From Pseudonocardia sp. C8 (GTDB taxonomy: Bacteria > Actinomycetota > Actinomycetes > Mycobacteriales > Pseudonocardiaceae), in the NCBI RefSeq assembly GCF_014267175.1, contig NZ_JACMTR010000002.1:1252001-1316000 (forward strand): DNA of 64,000 bases. The letters are read 5' to 3'. The position numbers and the translations under genes are program-made. The first letter of the stretch is position 1; every line of letters begins with the position of its first letter. Positions 45,977-56,166 of the stretch are shown here, one piece after another. The notes under the pieces were generated by a model. It was not told the DNA's origin and ran no database searches. It saw nothing but the letters and a program-made list of their open reading frames with translations.

Positions 45977-46714
45977 GTGACCGGTCCGGTGACGGACCGG
46001 TCTCCTCTGCTGTCCGCACTCGGTGTGGAGCTGGACGACGACCTCCTGACCCTGGCGCTGACCCACCGCTCGTACGCGTACGAGAACGGTGGGCTGCCCA
46101 CCAACGAGCGCCTGGAGTTCCTCGGCGACTCGGTGCTCTCGATCGTCGTCACCGAGCGGCTGTACCGGGACCACCCGGACCTCCCCGAGGGCCAGCTCGC
46201 GAAGCTGCGCGCCAGCGTCGTCAACATGCACGCGCTGGCCGGGGTCGCGGCCGCGCTGCCGGCACCCGGCGGCGCCCCGGAGGGGCTCGGCGCCTACCTC
46301 TACCTGGGCCGCGGTGAGGAGCTGACCGGCGGTCGCACGAAGGCCAGCATCCTGGCCGACGCCACCGAGGCCCTCCTGGGCGCGGTGTACCTGCAGCACG
46401 GCCTGGAGCCGTCCCGGGAGCTGATCCACCGGCTGTTCGCGGACCTGCTGCGGTCCGCGCCGCTGCTCGGCGCCGGCCTGGACTGGAAGACCAGCCTGCA
46501 GGAGCTCACCGCCGCCGGCGGGCACGGCGTGCCCGAGTACCGGATCGACGAGGAGGGCCCGGACCACCTGAAGGTGTTCACCGCGACCGCCGTCGTCGGC
46601 GGCCGGGACCTCGGCAGCGGCGCCGGGCGCACCAAGAAGGAGGCCGAGCAGAAGGCCGCCGAGATCGCCTGGCGGGTCCTGTCGGCCGAGCAGAACACCG
46701 GCTCCTCCCTCTAG
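45977..46714 (+). CDS. rnc: Ribonuclease III
   Basis: 245 residues from GTG 45977; GTG 45962 and GTG 45989 are alternatives and no strong ribosome site decides between them. The RNase III catalytic signature [16 protein letters not shown] and the second acidic motif [12 protein letters not shown] are intact. A double-stranded RNA-binding domain is C-terminal ([14 protein letters not shown], then [15 protein letters not shown]). It processes rRNA precursors and structured mRNAs. mutM starts 9 bases after its stop. Confidence 0.95.
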   Translation: MTGPVTDRSPLLSALGVELDDDLLTLALTHRSYAYENGGLPTNERLEFLGDSVLSIVVTERLYRDHPDLPEGQLAKLRASVVNMHALAGVAAALPAPGGAPEGLGAYLYLGRGEELTGGRTKASILADATEALLGAVYLQHGLEPSRELIHRLFADLLRSAPLLGAGLDWKTSLQELTAAGGHGVPEYRIDEEGPDHLKVFTATAVVGGRDLGSGAGRTKKEAEQKAAEIAWRVLSAEQNTGSSL

Positions 46715-46723
46715 ACGGTCCCG

Positions 46724-47614
46724 GTGCCCGAACTGCCCGAGGTGGAGGTCGTCCGCCGCGGCCTCGCCGACCACGTCGTCGACCGGCGGGTCGCCGCCGT
46801 GGAGGTGCGCCACCCGCGCGCGATCCGCCGGCACGTCACCGGCCCGGACGACTTCGCCGCCCGCCTGACCGGCCGGGTCCTGCGCGCCGTGTCCCGGCGC
46901 GGCAAGTACCTGTGGCTGGAGCTCGACGCGGCCGAGGCCGGCGATGACGCCCTGCTCGCGCACCTCGGCATGTCCGGCCAGATGCTCGTCGAGGACCCGG
47001 CACAGCCGGACGAGAAGCACCTGCGGGTACGGATCCGGTTCGACGACGACGGCCCCGAGCTGCGGTTCGTCGACCAGCGCACGTTCGGCGGGCTGTCGGT
47101 CCACCCGCTGGCCCCGGCCGCGGGCGGCGGGCTGGTGCCCGAACCGGTCGCCCACATCGCCCGCGACCCGATGGACCCGGAGTTCTCCGCGGCCGGCACG
47201 GTCGCGGCGCTGCGCCGCCGCCGGACCGAGCTCAAGCGGGCGCTGCTGGACCAGACGGTCGTCTCCGGGATCGGCAACATCTACGCCGACGAGGCCCTCT
47301 GGCGGGCCCGGCTGCACGGTGCCCGCCCGACCGCGACGCTCACCCGCGCGCAGGGGCACGCCGTCCTCGACGCGGCCACCACCGTCATGACCGAGGCGCT
47401 CGCCCAGGGCGGGACGTCGTTCGACGCCCTCTACGTCAACGTCAACGGGGCGTCGGGGTACTTCGACCGGTCGCTGGCCGTGTACGGGCGCGCGGACCGG
47501 GCCTGCGGCCGCTGCGGCACCCCGATCCGGCGGGACCGGTTCATGAACCGGTCGTCGTTCACCTGCCCGCGCTGCCAGCCGGCGCCCCGGCTCACAACCA
47601 GTCGTTCATCTTGA
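46724..47614 (+). CDS. mutM: Formamidopyrimidine-DNA glycosylase
   Basis: 296 residues from GTG 46724. N-terminal PELPEVE provides the catalytic proline and Glu; Lys in GKYLWLELD is the conserved beta-hairpin lysine. The C-terminal zinc finger is [11 protein letters not shown] with FTCPRCQ. It excises 8-oxoguanine and formamidopyrimidines and cleaves the AP site. The last 23 bases overlap the end of the converging corA gene. Confidence 0.96.
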   Translation: MPELPEVEVVRRGLADHVVDRRVAAVEVRHPRAIRRHVTGPDDFAARLTGRVLRAVSRRGKYLWLELDAAEAGDDALLAHLGMSGQMLVEDPAQPDEKHLRVRIRFDDDGPELRFVDQRTFGGLSVHPLAPAAGGGLVPEPVAHIARDPMDPEFSAAGTVAALRRRRTELKRALLDQTVVSGIGNIYADEALWRARLHGARPTATLTRAQGHAVLDAATTVMTEALAQGGTSFDALYVNVNGASGYFDRSLAVYGRADRACGRCGTPIRRDRFMNRSSFTCPRCQPAPRLTTSRSS

Positions 47615-48644
47615 ACGCCACGTAGAGCACGCCGGCCGCGAGGAGCATCAGCCCGACCGCCATCGGATACCCGACCGTCCAGTGCAGCTCGGGCATGTGG
47701 TCGAAGTTCATGCCGTAGACGGCGGCGATCAGGCTGGGCGCGAAGATGATCGCCGCCCAGGACGACACCCGCTTCATCTGCTCGTTCTGCTGGTAGCCCG
47801 CCTCGGTCAGCCGGGTCATCTCGTCGTTCTGCCGCTGCGCGACCAGGGTCGAGTTGACGGTGAGGATGTTGCCGAGCAGGTCGCGGAAGCCCTCGACGCG
47901 TTCCTGGACCCGGGTGGCGTGGTCGATGACGTCGCGCATCGCCCGGCGCAGCTCCAGGTCCGGGCTCTCCCCGGTCTTGGCGAACCGGTTGCGCAGCTCG
48001 ACGAAGATCTCCTGGAGCGGTTCCACCGCCCGCTGGAACGCGATCACCTCGCGGATCAGCTGGTAGATCCGCCGGGACACGGTCGGGTCGCCGTGGAAGA
48101 CCTGCTCCTCGATCTCGTCGATGTCGTCCTGCAGGCCGTCCAGGACCGGGAAGTAGTCGTCCACGACCCGGTCGAGGACCGCGTACAGCACCGCCATCGG
48201 CCCGTGCGCCAGCAGCTCCGGGTCGTTCTCGAGGCGCCCGCGGACCTCGTGCAGGTCCGGTTCGACGGCGTGCCGCACGGTGATCACGAAGTCCGGGCCG
48301 AGGAACAGGTGGACCTCGCCGAGCTCGACGACCTCATCGCGGTCGACGTAGCGGGCCGGCCGGAGGACGACGAACTCGGTGTCGCCGTAGCGCTCCAACT
48401 TCGGCCGCTGGTGGGCGTTGACGGTGTCCTCGACGGCGAGCGAGTGCAGGTCGAACTCCTTGGCGAGCTCGTGGATCTCGCTGACGTCGGGCCGCAGCGT
48501 CCCGATCCAGCAGAAGCTGCCCGGCGCGGTCGTGCCGGTGCCGTTGCCGCGGCAGCGGTGCAGCTCCGCGAGCGCCCCGCCGACGGAGTCGGGGGCAGCG
48601 GCGCGGCGGCCGTCGACGTACACCGCATTGTCGATCACCGACAT
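47592..48644 (-). CDS. corA: CorA-family magnesium/cobalt transporter
   Basis: 350 residues from ATG 48644. A long cytoplasmic domain (about 1-285) ends in a stalk helix, then two helices at the C-terminus. The gating signature YGMNF is at the end of the first helix ([15 protein letters not shown]), followed by the short periplasmic loop and the last helix. It is a pentameric channel for Mg2+ in this family. Its 3' end overlaps mutM by 23 bases in the opposite direction. Confidence 0.94.
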   Translation of the reverse strand: MSVIDNAVYVDGRRAAAPDSVGGALAELHRCRGNGTGTTAPGSFCWIGTLRPDVSEIHELAKEFDLHSLAVEDTVNAHQRPKLERYGDTEFVVLRPARYVDRDEVVELGEVHLFLGPDFVITVRHAVEPDLHEVRGRLENDPELLAHGPMAVLYAVLDRVVDDYFPVLDGLQDDIDEIEEQVFHGDPTVSRRIYQLIREVIAFQRAVEPLQEIFVELRNRFAKTGESPDLELRRAMRDVIDHATRVQERVEGFRDLLGNILTVNSTLVAQRQNDEMTRLTEAGYQQNEQMKRVSSWAAIIFAPSLIAAVYGMNFDHMPELHWTVGYPMAVGLMLLAAGVLYVAFKMNDWL

Positions 48645-48740
48645 GCCCGTGCCTCCCGGTCCGCGGCCGTCCACCCGGTCGTCCGCAGCGTAACCGCCCG
48701 GACGGCGGGCGACCGGCACGGCCGGTAACGTGCCCGGACT

Positions 48741-49031
48741 GTGAACGGCAGCACCGATTCGACCGTCCGGCTGACCGCCTGGGTGCAGGGGCGGGTGCAG
48801 GGAGTCGGTTTCCGCTGGTGGACGCGGGCGCGCGCGCTGGAGCTCGGGCTCGTCGGGCAGGCCCGCAACCTGCCCGACGGCCGGGTCGCGGTGACCGCGG
48901 AGGGTGACCGCGGCGCCTGCGAACGCCTCCTCGGGCTGTTGAAGGGCGGAGCCACTCCGGGGAACGTGACCACGGTCACGGAGAGCTGGAGCGAGGCGAC
49001 GGGGACGTTCTCCGGCTTCGCCGAGGCGTGA
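48741..49031 (+). CDS. acyP: Acylphosphatase
   Basis: 96 residues from GTG 48741. The acylphosphatase signature [15 protein letters not shown] includes the phosphate-binding Arg25, and Asn43 in ARNLPDGRV is the second catalytic residue. It hydrolyses acyl phosphates. In mycobacteria it is also found next to smc, with mutM nearby. Confidence 0.95.
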   Translation: MNGSTDSTVRLTAWVQGRVQGVGFRWWTRARALELGLVGQARNLPDGRVAVTAEGDRGACERLLGLLKGGATPGNVTTVTESWSEATGTFSGFAEA

Positions 49032-49106
49032 CACGGACGGGTGGACCGGCGAGTTCTTGTCGGTGCCGGGGTCTACAACGGTGCCCACCACTCGCAAGGA
49101 GGTCCC

Positions 49107-49526
49107 ATGACCGTCCAGATGAACCCCTACCTGACCTTCGACAACAACGCGCGCCCTGCGATGGAGTTCTACCGCTCCGTGCTCGGCGGCGAGCTGACCA
49201 TCATGACGTTCGGCGACATGGGGGCCGAGGGCCCGGTCCCGCCGCCGGACGGCGTGATGCACGCCAACCTGGAGACCCCCGACGGGTTCGTCCTCATGGC
49301 GTCCGACGGCGACTCGGAGCGTCCCGTCGGATCCGCCGCCGCGGGGGTGTCGATCAGCCTGTCCGGTGACGACCTCGGCAAGCTCGAGGGCTGGTTCCAC
49401 GCACTCGCCGACGGCGGCACGATCGACGTGCCGTTCGAGAAGCAGATGTGGGGCGACATCTTCGGCCAGGTCACCGACCGGTTCGGCGTGCGCTGGCTGG
49501 TGGACTCGGCGGCGCCCGCGGCCTGA
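49107..49526 (+). CDS. VOC-family protein (PhnB-like)
   Basis: 139 residues from ATG 49107, with a near-perfect AAGGAGG site. PhnB-type sequence: NPYLTFDNNARPAMEFYRSV at the start, GDMGAEGPVPPPDGVMHANL in the middle and WGDIFGQVTDRFGVRWLV at the end. Members of this dimeric fold bind varied metals and substrates; this one's is unknown. It is inserted between acyP and smc, and smc starts 81 bases later. Confidence 0.88.
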   Translation: MTVQMNPYLTFDNNARPAMEFYRSVLGGELTIMTFGDMGAEGPVPPPDGVMHANLETPDGFVLMASDGDSERPVGSAAAGVSISLSGDDLGKLEGWFHALADGGTIDVPFEKQMWGDIFGQVTDRFGVRWLVDSAAPAA

Positions 49527-49606
49527 GACGGTGGGGCGGGTCGTCCCGGGAGGCGGCGGCCCGCCCCGATATCCTGGCGGGCCCCGGCCTGCTGGAGTAC
49601 CTGCCC

Positions 49607-52600
49607 GTGCACCTCAAGACGCTGACGATGAAGGGCTTCAAGTCCTTCGCCTCGGCCACCACGCTCCGCCTGGAGCCGGGCATCACCTGCGTGGTCGGGC
49701 CGAACGGGTCCGGCAAGTCCAACGTCGTCGACGCGATCAGCTGGGTGCTCGGGGAGCAGGGCGCCAAGGCGCTGCGCGGCGGCAAGATGGAGGACGTGAT
49801 CTTCGCCGGCACGTCCGGCCGGGCGCCGCTGGGCCGCGCCGAGGTCACGCTCACGATCGACAACTCCGACGGGGCACTGCCGATCGACTACTCCGAGGTC
49901 TCGGTGACCCGGCGGATGTTCCGGGACGGCGCCGGCGAGTACGAGATCAACGGTTCGCGGGCCCGGCTGCTCGACGTCCAGGAGCTGCTCTCCGACTCCG
50001 GCATCGGCCGGGAGATGCACGTGATCGTCGGGCAGGGGCAGCTGGACTCGGTCCTGCAGTCCAAGCCGGAGGACCGCCGCTCCTACATCGAGGAGGCCGC
50101 GGGCGTCCTCAAGCACCGCAAGCGCAAGGAGAAGGCGCTGCGGAAGCTCGACGCGATGCAGGCCAACCTGACCCGCCTGACCGACCTCACCGCCGAGCTG
50201 CGCCGCCAGCTCAAGCCGCTGGGCCGGCAGGCCGAGATCGCCCGCAAGGCCCAGGCGGTGCAGACCGAGCTCCGGGACGCCAGGCTCCGGATCGCCGCCG
50301 ACGACCTCGTCACGCTGCAGGACGAGATCAGCCGCGAGGAGGCGTCCCAGGAGCAGGCCCGGCGCCGGCGCGCCGAGGTCGAGGAGCAGCTGGAGGTGGC
50401 GCGGGAGCGCCAGCAGGAGCTGGAGACCGCGCTCGCCGCGGACGCGCCGCGCCTGCAGGCCGCCCAGGACACCTGGTACCAGCTGTCCGCGCTGGCCGAG
50501 CGGCTGCGCGGCACCGTCCGGCTGGCCGAGGAGCGGGTCCGGCACCTGACGTCGTCGGAGGCCGCCGAGCGGACCCCCGGCCGGGACCCGGACGAGACCG
50601 AGGCCGAGGCGGACGCGATCGCCGAGCAGGAGGAGGAGCTCGTCGCCGCGGTCGCGGAGGCCCGCCGCAGGCTCGACGAGGTCGTCCAGGAGAAGGCCGA
50701 GCGGGAACGCACCCTGGCCGCCGCCGAGCGCGAGCACCTCGCCGCCGTGCGGGCGATCGCCGACCGGAAGGCGGGCATCGCCACCCTCGCCGGCAAGGCC
50801 GACGCGCTCCGCTCCGGGGTCGCCGCGACCGCCGAGGAGATCGAGCGGCTGTCCGAGGCGCTCGCGGAGGCGTCCGCGCGGACCGAGGAGGCCGAGGCGC
50901 AGCTGGAGGCCGCCCGGGACGGGCTCGGTCCGGAGTCGTCCGGCGAGGGCGAGGACGCGCTCGCCGAGCGGGTCGAGCAGGCCGAGGCCGCCCACCGGGC
51001 CGCGCAGGAGCGGGTCGCCGAGCTGGCCAGGGCCGAGCGGGACGCCGAGCAGCGCCGCGCGCACTGGCGGGCCCGGGTGGACGCCCTGCAGGTCGGCCTG
51101 GTCCGGCGGGACGGCACGGGGGCGCTGCTGGACACCGCCGACCCGGTGGCCGGCGTGCTGGGCGCGGTCGCCGAGCTCGTCGAGGTCGAGCCGTCCGGGC
51201 GGACCGCCGTCGCGGCCGCGCTCGGGGAGGTCGCCGAGGGGGTCGCGGTGACCTCGGTGCCGTCGGCGGCCGCCGCGCTGCAGGCCCTGCGGTCCGGTGA
51301 CGCCGGCCGGGCCGCCCTGCTGGTCGCGTCCGGCCCGGACGGCGCGGAGGCGGAGGTGAGCGGACCGGCGGTCCCGCTCCCGGTACCGGACGGCGCGCCG
51401 CCCGCCGGGCGCTGGGCCGCGTCGCTGGTCACCGCCCCGGCCGGGCTCGCGGGCGCGCTGGGGGCGCTGCTGGGGGACGTCGTCGTCGTCGACGACCTCG
51501 ACGCGGCGGCCGCCGCCCTGGACGCCCGGCCCGACCTCACCGCCGTCACCACCGAGGGGGACCTGCTCACCGCGCACACCGCACGCGGCGGCGCCGGGGC
51601 CGGCGAGGGGGCGTTGGAGCTGCAGGCCGCCGTCGACGACGCGGTCGCCGAGCGGGACGCCGTCGATGCCGAGCTGGAGTCGCTGCGCCCCACCTGCGAG
51701 GGCGCCCGCGCCGAGGAGGAGGCCCGGAACGCGGACCTGGTGGCCGCGCGGGCCGCCGCCGCCGAGGCCGACAAGCAGCGGGCGGCCGCGGCCGCCCAGC
51801 TGGGCCGCCTGGAGCAGGTCGTGACGTCCGCGCGTGCCGAGGCGCAGCGGTTGCGGGAGCGCCGCGACGCCGTCGAGACCCGCCGGTCCGAGTCGCTGAT
51901 CGAGCTGGAGGCCGCCGAGCACCAGCTCTCGCTCGCCGAGGACGCCCCGGCCGAGGACGAGCCCGACACCGAGCTGCGCGACGAGGCCGCCGAGCGGGTC
52001 GAGGCGGTCCGCTCCGAAGAGGTCGAGTGCCGGCTGGCGCTGCGGACGGCCGAGGAGCGGGCCCGAGCGATCGCCGGCAAGGCCGAGTCGCTGCGGCGGC
52101 AGGCGCACTCCGAGCGGCAGGCCCGCGCCCGGGCCGCCGCAGCGGCCGCGGAGCGGGAGCGGGCCCTGGAGATCGCGCAGCTCGTCGTCGAGGCGGGCGG
52201 CACGGCGTCCGAGCGGATCGAGGTCTCCCTGGCCGCCGCGGCCGCCGAGCGCGACGAGGTCCAGGCCGCCCGGGCCGAGCGGGAACGCGCCCACCACGAG
52301 GCCCGCGACGCGACGACCTCGCTGACCGTGCAGCTCGAGAAGCTCACCGACGCCGTCCACCGCGACGAGATGGTGCGCCAGCAGACCCGGATGCGGCTCG
52401 AGCAGCTGACCGAGAAGATCCTCGCCGACCACGGCATCGGCGTCGACGACCTCGTCGCCGAGTACGGGCCGGACGTGCCCGTGCCGCCGTCGGAGTCCGA
52501 GATCGCCGAGTACGAGGCAGCGAAGGAACGCGGCGAGCAGGTGTCCGCCCCGCCCGCCGTCCCGTTCGACCGGGCCACCCAGCAGCGCCGGCTCAAGCGG

Positions 52601-53224
52601 GCCGAGAAGGACCTCTCGCTGCTCGGCAAGGTCAATCCTCTGGCGCTCGAGGAGTTCGCGGCGCTCGAGGAGCGCTACCGGTTCCTGTCCACCCAGCTGG
52701 AGGACCTCAAGAACACCCGGCGCGACCTGCTCACGGTGGTCCGCGAGGTCGACGACAAGATCCTCGAGGTCTTCACGACCGCCTACAACGACGTCGCCCG
52801 CGAGTTCGAGACCGTGTTCGCGACGCTGTTTCCCGGCGGCGACGGCCGGCTGGTCCTCACCGACCCCGACGACATGCTCACCACCGGGATCGAGGTGGAG
52901 GCCCGCCCGCCGGGCAAGAAGGTGAAGCGGCTCTCGCTGCTCTCCGGTGGTGAGCGGTCCCTGACCGCGATGGCGCTGCTGGTCGCGATCTTCCGCGCCC
53001 GGCCGTCGCCGTTCTACGTGCTCGACGAGATCGAGGCGGCCCTCGACGACGTCAACCTCCGCAGGCTCATCTCGCTGATGGAGGAGCTGCGCTCGACCAG
53101 CCAGCTGATCGTCATCACCCACCAGAAGCCGACCATGGAGGTCGCCGACGCCCTCTACGGCGTCTCCATGCGCGGGGACGGCATCACGCAGGTGATCTCG
53201 CAGCGGTTGCGGCCGGCGTCGTAG
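49607..53224 (+). CDS. smc: Chromosome segregation protein SMC
   Basis: 1205 residues from GTG 49607. Head N-lobe with Walker A GPNGSGKS (residues 31-38) and a Q-loop; two long coiled coils (about 170-500 and 670-1000) rich in Glu, Arg and Ala; a hinge at about 500-670 (VLGAVAELVEVEPSGRTAVA); then the head C-lobe with the signature LSGGERSLTAMALL and Walker B FYVLDEIEAALDD. It organises and separates chromosomes with ScpAB, which are not in this window. A 62-bp tandem array follows. Confidence 0.97.
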   Translation: MHLKTLTMKGFKSFASATTLRLEPGITCVVGPNGSGKSNVVDAISWVLGEQGAKALRGGKMEDVIFAGTSGRAPLGRAEVTLTIDNSDGALPIDYSEVSVTRRMFRDGAGEYEINGSRARLLDVQELLSDSGIGREMHVIVGQGQLDSVLQSKPEDRRSYIEEAAGVLKHRKRKEKALRKLDAMQANLTRLTDLTAELRRQLKPLGRQAEIARKAQAVQTELRDARLRIAADDLVTLQDEISREEASQEQARRRRAEVEEQLEVARERQQELETALAADAPRLQAAQDTWYQLSALAERLRGTVRLAEERVRHLTSSEAAERTPGRDPDETEAEADAIAEQEEELVAAVAEARRRLDEVVQEKAERERTLAAAEREHLAAVRAIADRKAGIATLAGKADALRSGVAATAEEIERLSEALAEASARTEEAEAQLEAARDGLGPESSGEGEDALAERVEQAEAAHRAAQERVAELARAERDAEQRRAHWRARVDALQVGLVRRDGTGALLDTADPVAGVLGAVAELVEVEPSGRTAVAAALGEVAEGVAVTSVPSAAAALQALRSGDAGRAALLVASGPDGAEAEVSGPAVPLPVPDGAPPAGRWAASLVTAPAGLAGALGALLGDVVVVDDLDAAAAALDARPDLTAVTTEGDLLTAHTARGGAGAGEGALELQAAVDDAVAERDAVDAELESLRPTCEGARAEEEARNADLVAARAAAAEADKQRAAAAAQLGRLEQVVTSARAEAQRLRERRDAVETRRSESLIELEAAEHQLSLAEDAPAEDEPDTELRDEAAERVEAVRSEEVECRLALRTAEERARAIAGKAESLRRQAHSERQARARAAAAAAERERALEIAQLVVEAGGTASERIEVSLAAAAAERDEVQAARAERERAHHEARDATTSLTVQLEKLTDAVHRDEMVRQQTRMRLEQLTEKILADHGIGVDDLVAEYGPDVPVPPSESEIAEYEAAKERGEQVSAPPAVPFDRATQQRRLKRAEKDLSLLGKVNPLALEEFAALEERYRFLSTQLEDLKNTRRDLLTVVREVDDKILEVFTTAYNDVAREFETVFATLFPGGDGRLVLTDPDDMLTTGIEVEARPPGKKVKRLSLLSGGERSLTAMALLVAIFRARPSPFYVLDEIEAALDDVNLRRLISLMEELRSTSQLIVITHQKPTMEVADALYGVSMRGDGITQVISQRLRPAS

Positions 53225-53961
53225 CGCTCGCCCGGTGTGCCTCGCCGGTGGGGTGCACGCCGACGGGGCCGCACGGAGTCGTCGTCCTTCGTGGGGCGGA
53301 ATCGTACGTGTCGAGGTCGGCGGGCTCGGTGATCAGCGCGGAAACGTCCTTCGTGGGGCGGAATCGTGCGTCTCGGGGCTGGGTGGCGCGGTGATCAGCG
53401 CGAAGGTGCCCGTGGTGGGGCGGAATCGTGCGTGTCGGGGTCGGCGGGCTCGGTGATCAGCGCGGAAACGTCCTTCGTGGGGCGGAATCGTGCGTCTCGG
53501 GGCGGCGCGGCGCGGTGATCAGCGCGAAGATGCCCGTGGCGGGGCGGAATCGTGCGTGTCGGGGTCGGCGGGCTCGGTGATCAGCGCGGTTTCGTCCGTG
53601 GCGGGGCGGAAGGGTGCGTGTCGAGGCGGGGTGGCCTTGGTGATCAGCACGTTTCTGCCGGTCGCAGGGTGCGCTCGTGCGCGTCGACCGCGGGCCGGCC
53701 GGGTGAGCGGCACGGATTCGCCCGTCGTCGGGCGGAAGCGTGCGAGTCACCGTCGGCACGAACCCGGCCCGGGGCGGTTCGTGCCTCTCCACGTGGCACG
53801 GCTCGGCGATCGGGGCAGCCCGCACCCGGTCGTCGGCTCCGCGGTGACCCGTGCCCGGGGAACCTCGTCCTCGCCCTACTCGGCACGGCGCTCCCGGACA
53901 GGGCGGGCCCAGGTGCGCTCCCGGCGGCGGGCTCCTCGCCGGGCGTGGCAGGGTTGGTCGG
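53225..53961. other. smc-ftsY intergenic region, mostly tandem repeats
   Basis: 737 bases without a supported gene. Open frames on the minus strand are by-products of the repeats and GC bias. Beyond about 53820 the sequence is unique, and runs to the ftsY start, whose promoter should be in the last 150 bases; no strong promoter element is visible. Confidence 0.7.
53279..53760. repeat. 62-bp tandem repeat array with alternating A/B variants
   Basis: GGGGCGGAATCGTGCGT-type cores recur at 53293, 53355, 53417, 53479, 53541 and 53603, exactly 62 bases apart, then at about 53665 and 53729 in decayed form; a further trace is at about 53771. A TGATCA hexamer sits in each unit. Odd copies share one variant (TCGGCGGGCTCGGTGATCAG) and even copies another (GCGCGGTGATCAGCGCGAAG), giving a 124-bp dimer. 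Units are not multiples of three, so the array cannot code for a simple protein repeat. It fills most of the smc-ftsY gap. Confidence 0.9.
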
Positions 53962-56079
53962 GTGAGCACGCAGACCATCTGGATCGTCGTCGCGGTCGTC
54001 GTGGCCGTGCTGCTGATCGCCCTCGTCGCCGGGGTGGTGATCGCCCGCAAGCGGCGGATCAGCCTGCGCGACGCCGAGCAGCAGCGTGAGATCGAGGCCG
54101 AGAAGGAGCCTCCGAAGAAGGGCGGCACCTACCAGGCCGGCGGCGGGTTCAACTTCGCCGCCGGCACGGCGGCCCCGCCCGAGCGTCCGCGCGCCCCCGG
54201 CGACACCGGCGGTGACGCGGGGACCGCCCCGGCCGAACCGGCGGCCCGGCCCGAGACGGGCCCTGCGCCGGTCGACGAGAGCCCGACCGCCGACGACGTG
54301 CGGACCCCGCCCGGCGGAACGCCGATCGTCGGCGGCGCCACCGAGGCCCGCACCCCGCCCGGGGGCATCCCGGTCAGCACCGCGCCCCCGGTCACCGGGG
54401 CGGCGCCGAGCAGCCCCACGGTCCCCACCGAGCGCCGCGAACCGGACGGGACGGTCACCGGCACCCCGGACGACGGCCGGGTCATCGACACCGCCGAGGC
54501 CAGCAAGGACCCGGCGACCCAGCAGCTCGCCCGCCCGGACGCCGACACGACCCAGCAGCTCGACACCACCGACGGCGGCGCCACCCAGCAGCTCCCGGCC
54601 GGGACGGGCGGTGCCACGGCCGCTCCGCCGGACCGCGGCACACCGTCCACCGGTACTGCAACCACCGGCACCGCACCGGCCACCGAGCGCGGGGCGGCAC
54701 CCGCCGGGACGACGCCGACCGACACCGCCCCCTCCACGGACACCCGGACCGCGCCGTCGGCCGGCACCACGGCGGCGGGGACTGCCGCGGCCGCGGGTGC
54801 GGCGGCTGCTGCCGGTGCGACTGCCCCGACGAGGACCGAGCGGCCGTCCGACACCACGGCGCCGACGAGGACCGGGCAACCGACGGACACCACCGCACCG
54901 ACCGAGACCGAGCGGCCGGCGGGCACGACCGGGACCGCGCCGACGGAGACGACCGCGCCGCCGGGGACCACCGCGCCGACGGAGACGACCGCGCCGAGGG
55001 GGACCACCGCGCCGACCGAGACCGACCGGCCGGCCGGTTCGACCGGGACCGCGGCGCCGGCGACGTCCCCGACGGCCGCGGCACCGCCGGACACCACCGG
55101 GACCACGGCACCGTCCGAGACCGCGCCCCTCGCCCCCGGCGCCCCCGCCGAGGAGATCGCCCCCGCCGAGGGCCGGATCGGACGCCTCCGCGGGCGCCTG
55201 TCCCGCTCCCGGTCCGGCTTCGGCCAGAGCCTGCTCGGCCTGCTCGGCGCCGGTGATCTGGACGAGGAGTCCTGGGAGGACGTCGAGGCCACCCTCCTGC
55301 AGGCCGACCTCGGCCCCGAGATGACCGTCGAGATCACCGAGAAGCTGCGCGAGCAGCTCGCGGCCCGCGGCGTCCGCACCGCCCAGGAGGTCCGCCAGAC
55401 CCTCCACGACGTGCTGGTCGAGGCCCTCGACACCGGACAGGACCGCTCCGTGCACGCCCTCCCGCACGACGGCCGCCCCGCCGTCCTGCTGATCGTCGGC
55501 GTCAACGGCACCGGCAAGACCACCACGACCGGCAAGCTCGCCCGGGTGCTGGTCGCGGGCGGCCACCGGGTGACCCTCGGTGCCGCCGACACCTTCCGCG
55601 CCGCCGCCGCCGAGCAGCTGGTGACCTGGGGTGAACGGTCCGGCGCCGGCGTCGTCCGCGGGCCCGAGGGCTCGGACCCGGCCTCGGTGGCGTTCGACGC
55701 CGTCAAGACCGGGACGGCCGACGGCGTCGACGCCGTCCTGCTCGACACCGCCGGCCGGCTGCACACCAAGACCGGCCTGATGGACGAGCTGGGCAAGGTC
55801 AAGCGGGTCGTCGAGAAGCAGGCCCGGGTCGATGAGGTGCTGCTCGTGCTCGACGCCACCACCGGCCAGAACGGGCTCGTCCAGGCGCGGGTGTTCGGGG
55901 AGGTCGTCGACGTCACCGGGATCGCGCTGACCAAGCTCGACGGCACCGCCAAGGGCGGGATCGTGTTCCGGGTGCAGCGCGAGCTCGGCGTCCCGGTGAA
56001 GCTCGTCGGCCTCGGCGAGGGACCGGACGACCTGGCACCGTTCGAGCCGAAGGCGTTCGTGGACGCCCTGCTCGACTGA
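53962..56079 (+). CDS. ftsY: Signal recognition particle receptor FtsY with long linker
   Basis: 705 residues from GTG 53962. A single N-terminal membrane helix (IWIVVAVVVAVLLIALVAGV) is typical of actinobacterial FtsY. Residues about 60-400 are a low-complexity linker rich in Thr, Pro, Ala and Glu, with repeats such as TTAPTET and ERPAGTT. The NG domain begins about residue 403: N-helices, GVNGTGKTTTTGKLARVL (from 513), GAADTFRAAAAEQL, DTAGRLHTK and TKLDGTAKGG. It docks the ribosome-SRP complex at the membrane through Ffh. Typical FtsY is 350-450 residues; the linker makes up nearly all the excess. Confidence 0.95.
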   Translation: MSTQTIWIVVAVVVAVLLIALVAGVVIARKRRISLRDAEQQREIEAEKEPPKKGGTYQAGGGFNFAAGTAAPPERPRAPGDTGGDAGTAPAEPAARPETGPAPVDESPTADDVRTPPGGTPIVGGATEARTPPGGIPVSTAPPVTGAAPSSPTVPTERREPDGTVTGTPDDGRVIDTAEASKDPATQQLARPDADTTQQLDTTDGGATQQLPAGTGGATAAPPDRGTPSTGTATTGTAPATERGAAPAGTTPTDTAPSTDTRTAPSAGTTAAGTAAAAGAAAAAGATAPTRTERPSDTTAPTRTGQPTDTTAPTETERPAGTTGTAPTETTAPPGTTAPTETTAPRGTTAPTETDRPAGSTGTAAPATSPTAAAPPDTTGTTAPSETAPLAPGAPAEEIAPAEGRIGRLRGRLSRSRSGFGQSLLGLLGAGDLDEESWEDVEATLLQADLGPEMTVEITEKLREQLAARGVRTAQEVRQTLHDVLVEALDTGQDRSVHALPHDGRPAVLLIVGVNGTGKTTTTGKLARVLVAGGHRVTLGAADTFRAAAAEQLVTWGERSGAGVVRGPEGSDPASVAFDAVKTGTADGVDAVLLDTAGRLHTKTGLMDELGKVKRVVEKQARVDEVLLVLDATTGQNGLVQARVFGEVVDVTGIALTKLDGTAKGGIVFRVQRELGVPVKLVGLGEGPDDLAPFEPKAFVDALLD

Positions 56080-56112
56080 GCACTCCGCCCCCACCCACCG
56101 CCGACCCTTCAC

Positions 56113-56162
56113 CCACTCATGGAGCTTAGTCCCGTGCCACAGGACTAAAGCTCCATGAGTGG
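56113..56162. terminator. 20-bp-stem hairpin after ftsY
   Basis: Arms 56113-56132 and 56142-56162 pair over 20 bases with one bulged base and a 9-base loop. The outer part reads CCACTCATGGAGC. It lies 34 bases after the ftsY stop and probably ends its transcript. Related in sequence to the pyc-rsmD hairpin at 40363-40407. Confidence 0.75.
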
Positions 56163-56166
56163 CACC

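Noticed and set aside
53279..53760. CRISPR array
   Set aside because: Units are contiguous and diverge gradually; there are no unique spacers and no cas genes.
53457..54128. Minus-strand frame with repeated peptide-like units over the tandem array
   Set aside because: The DNA unit is 62 bases, not a multiple of three, so the peptide is not periodic in one frame; no ribosome site and no conservation evidence.
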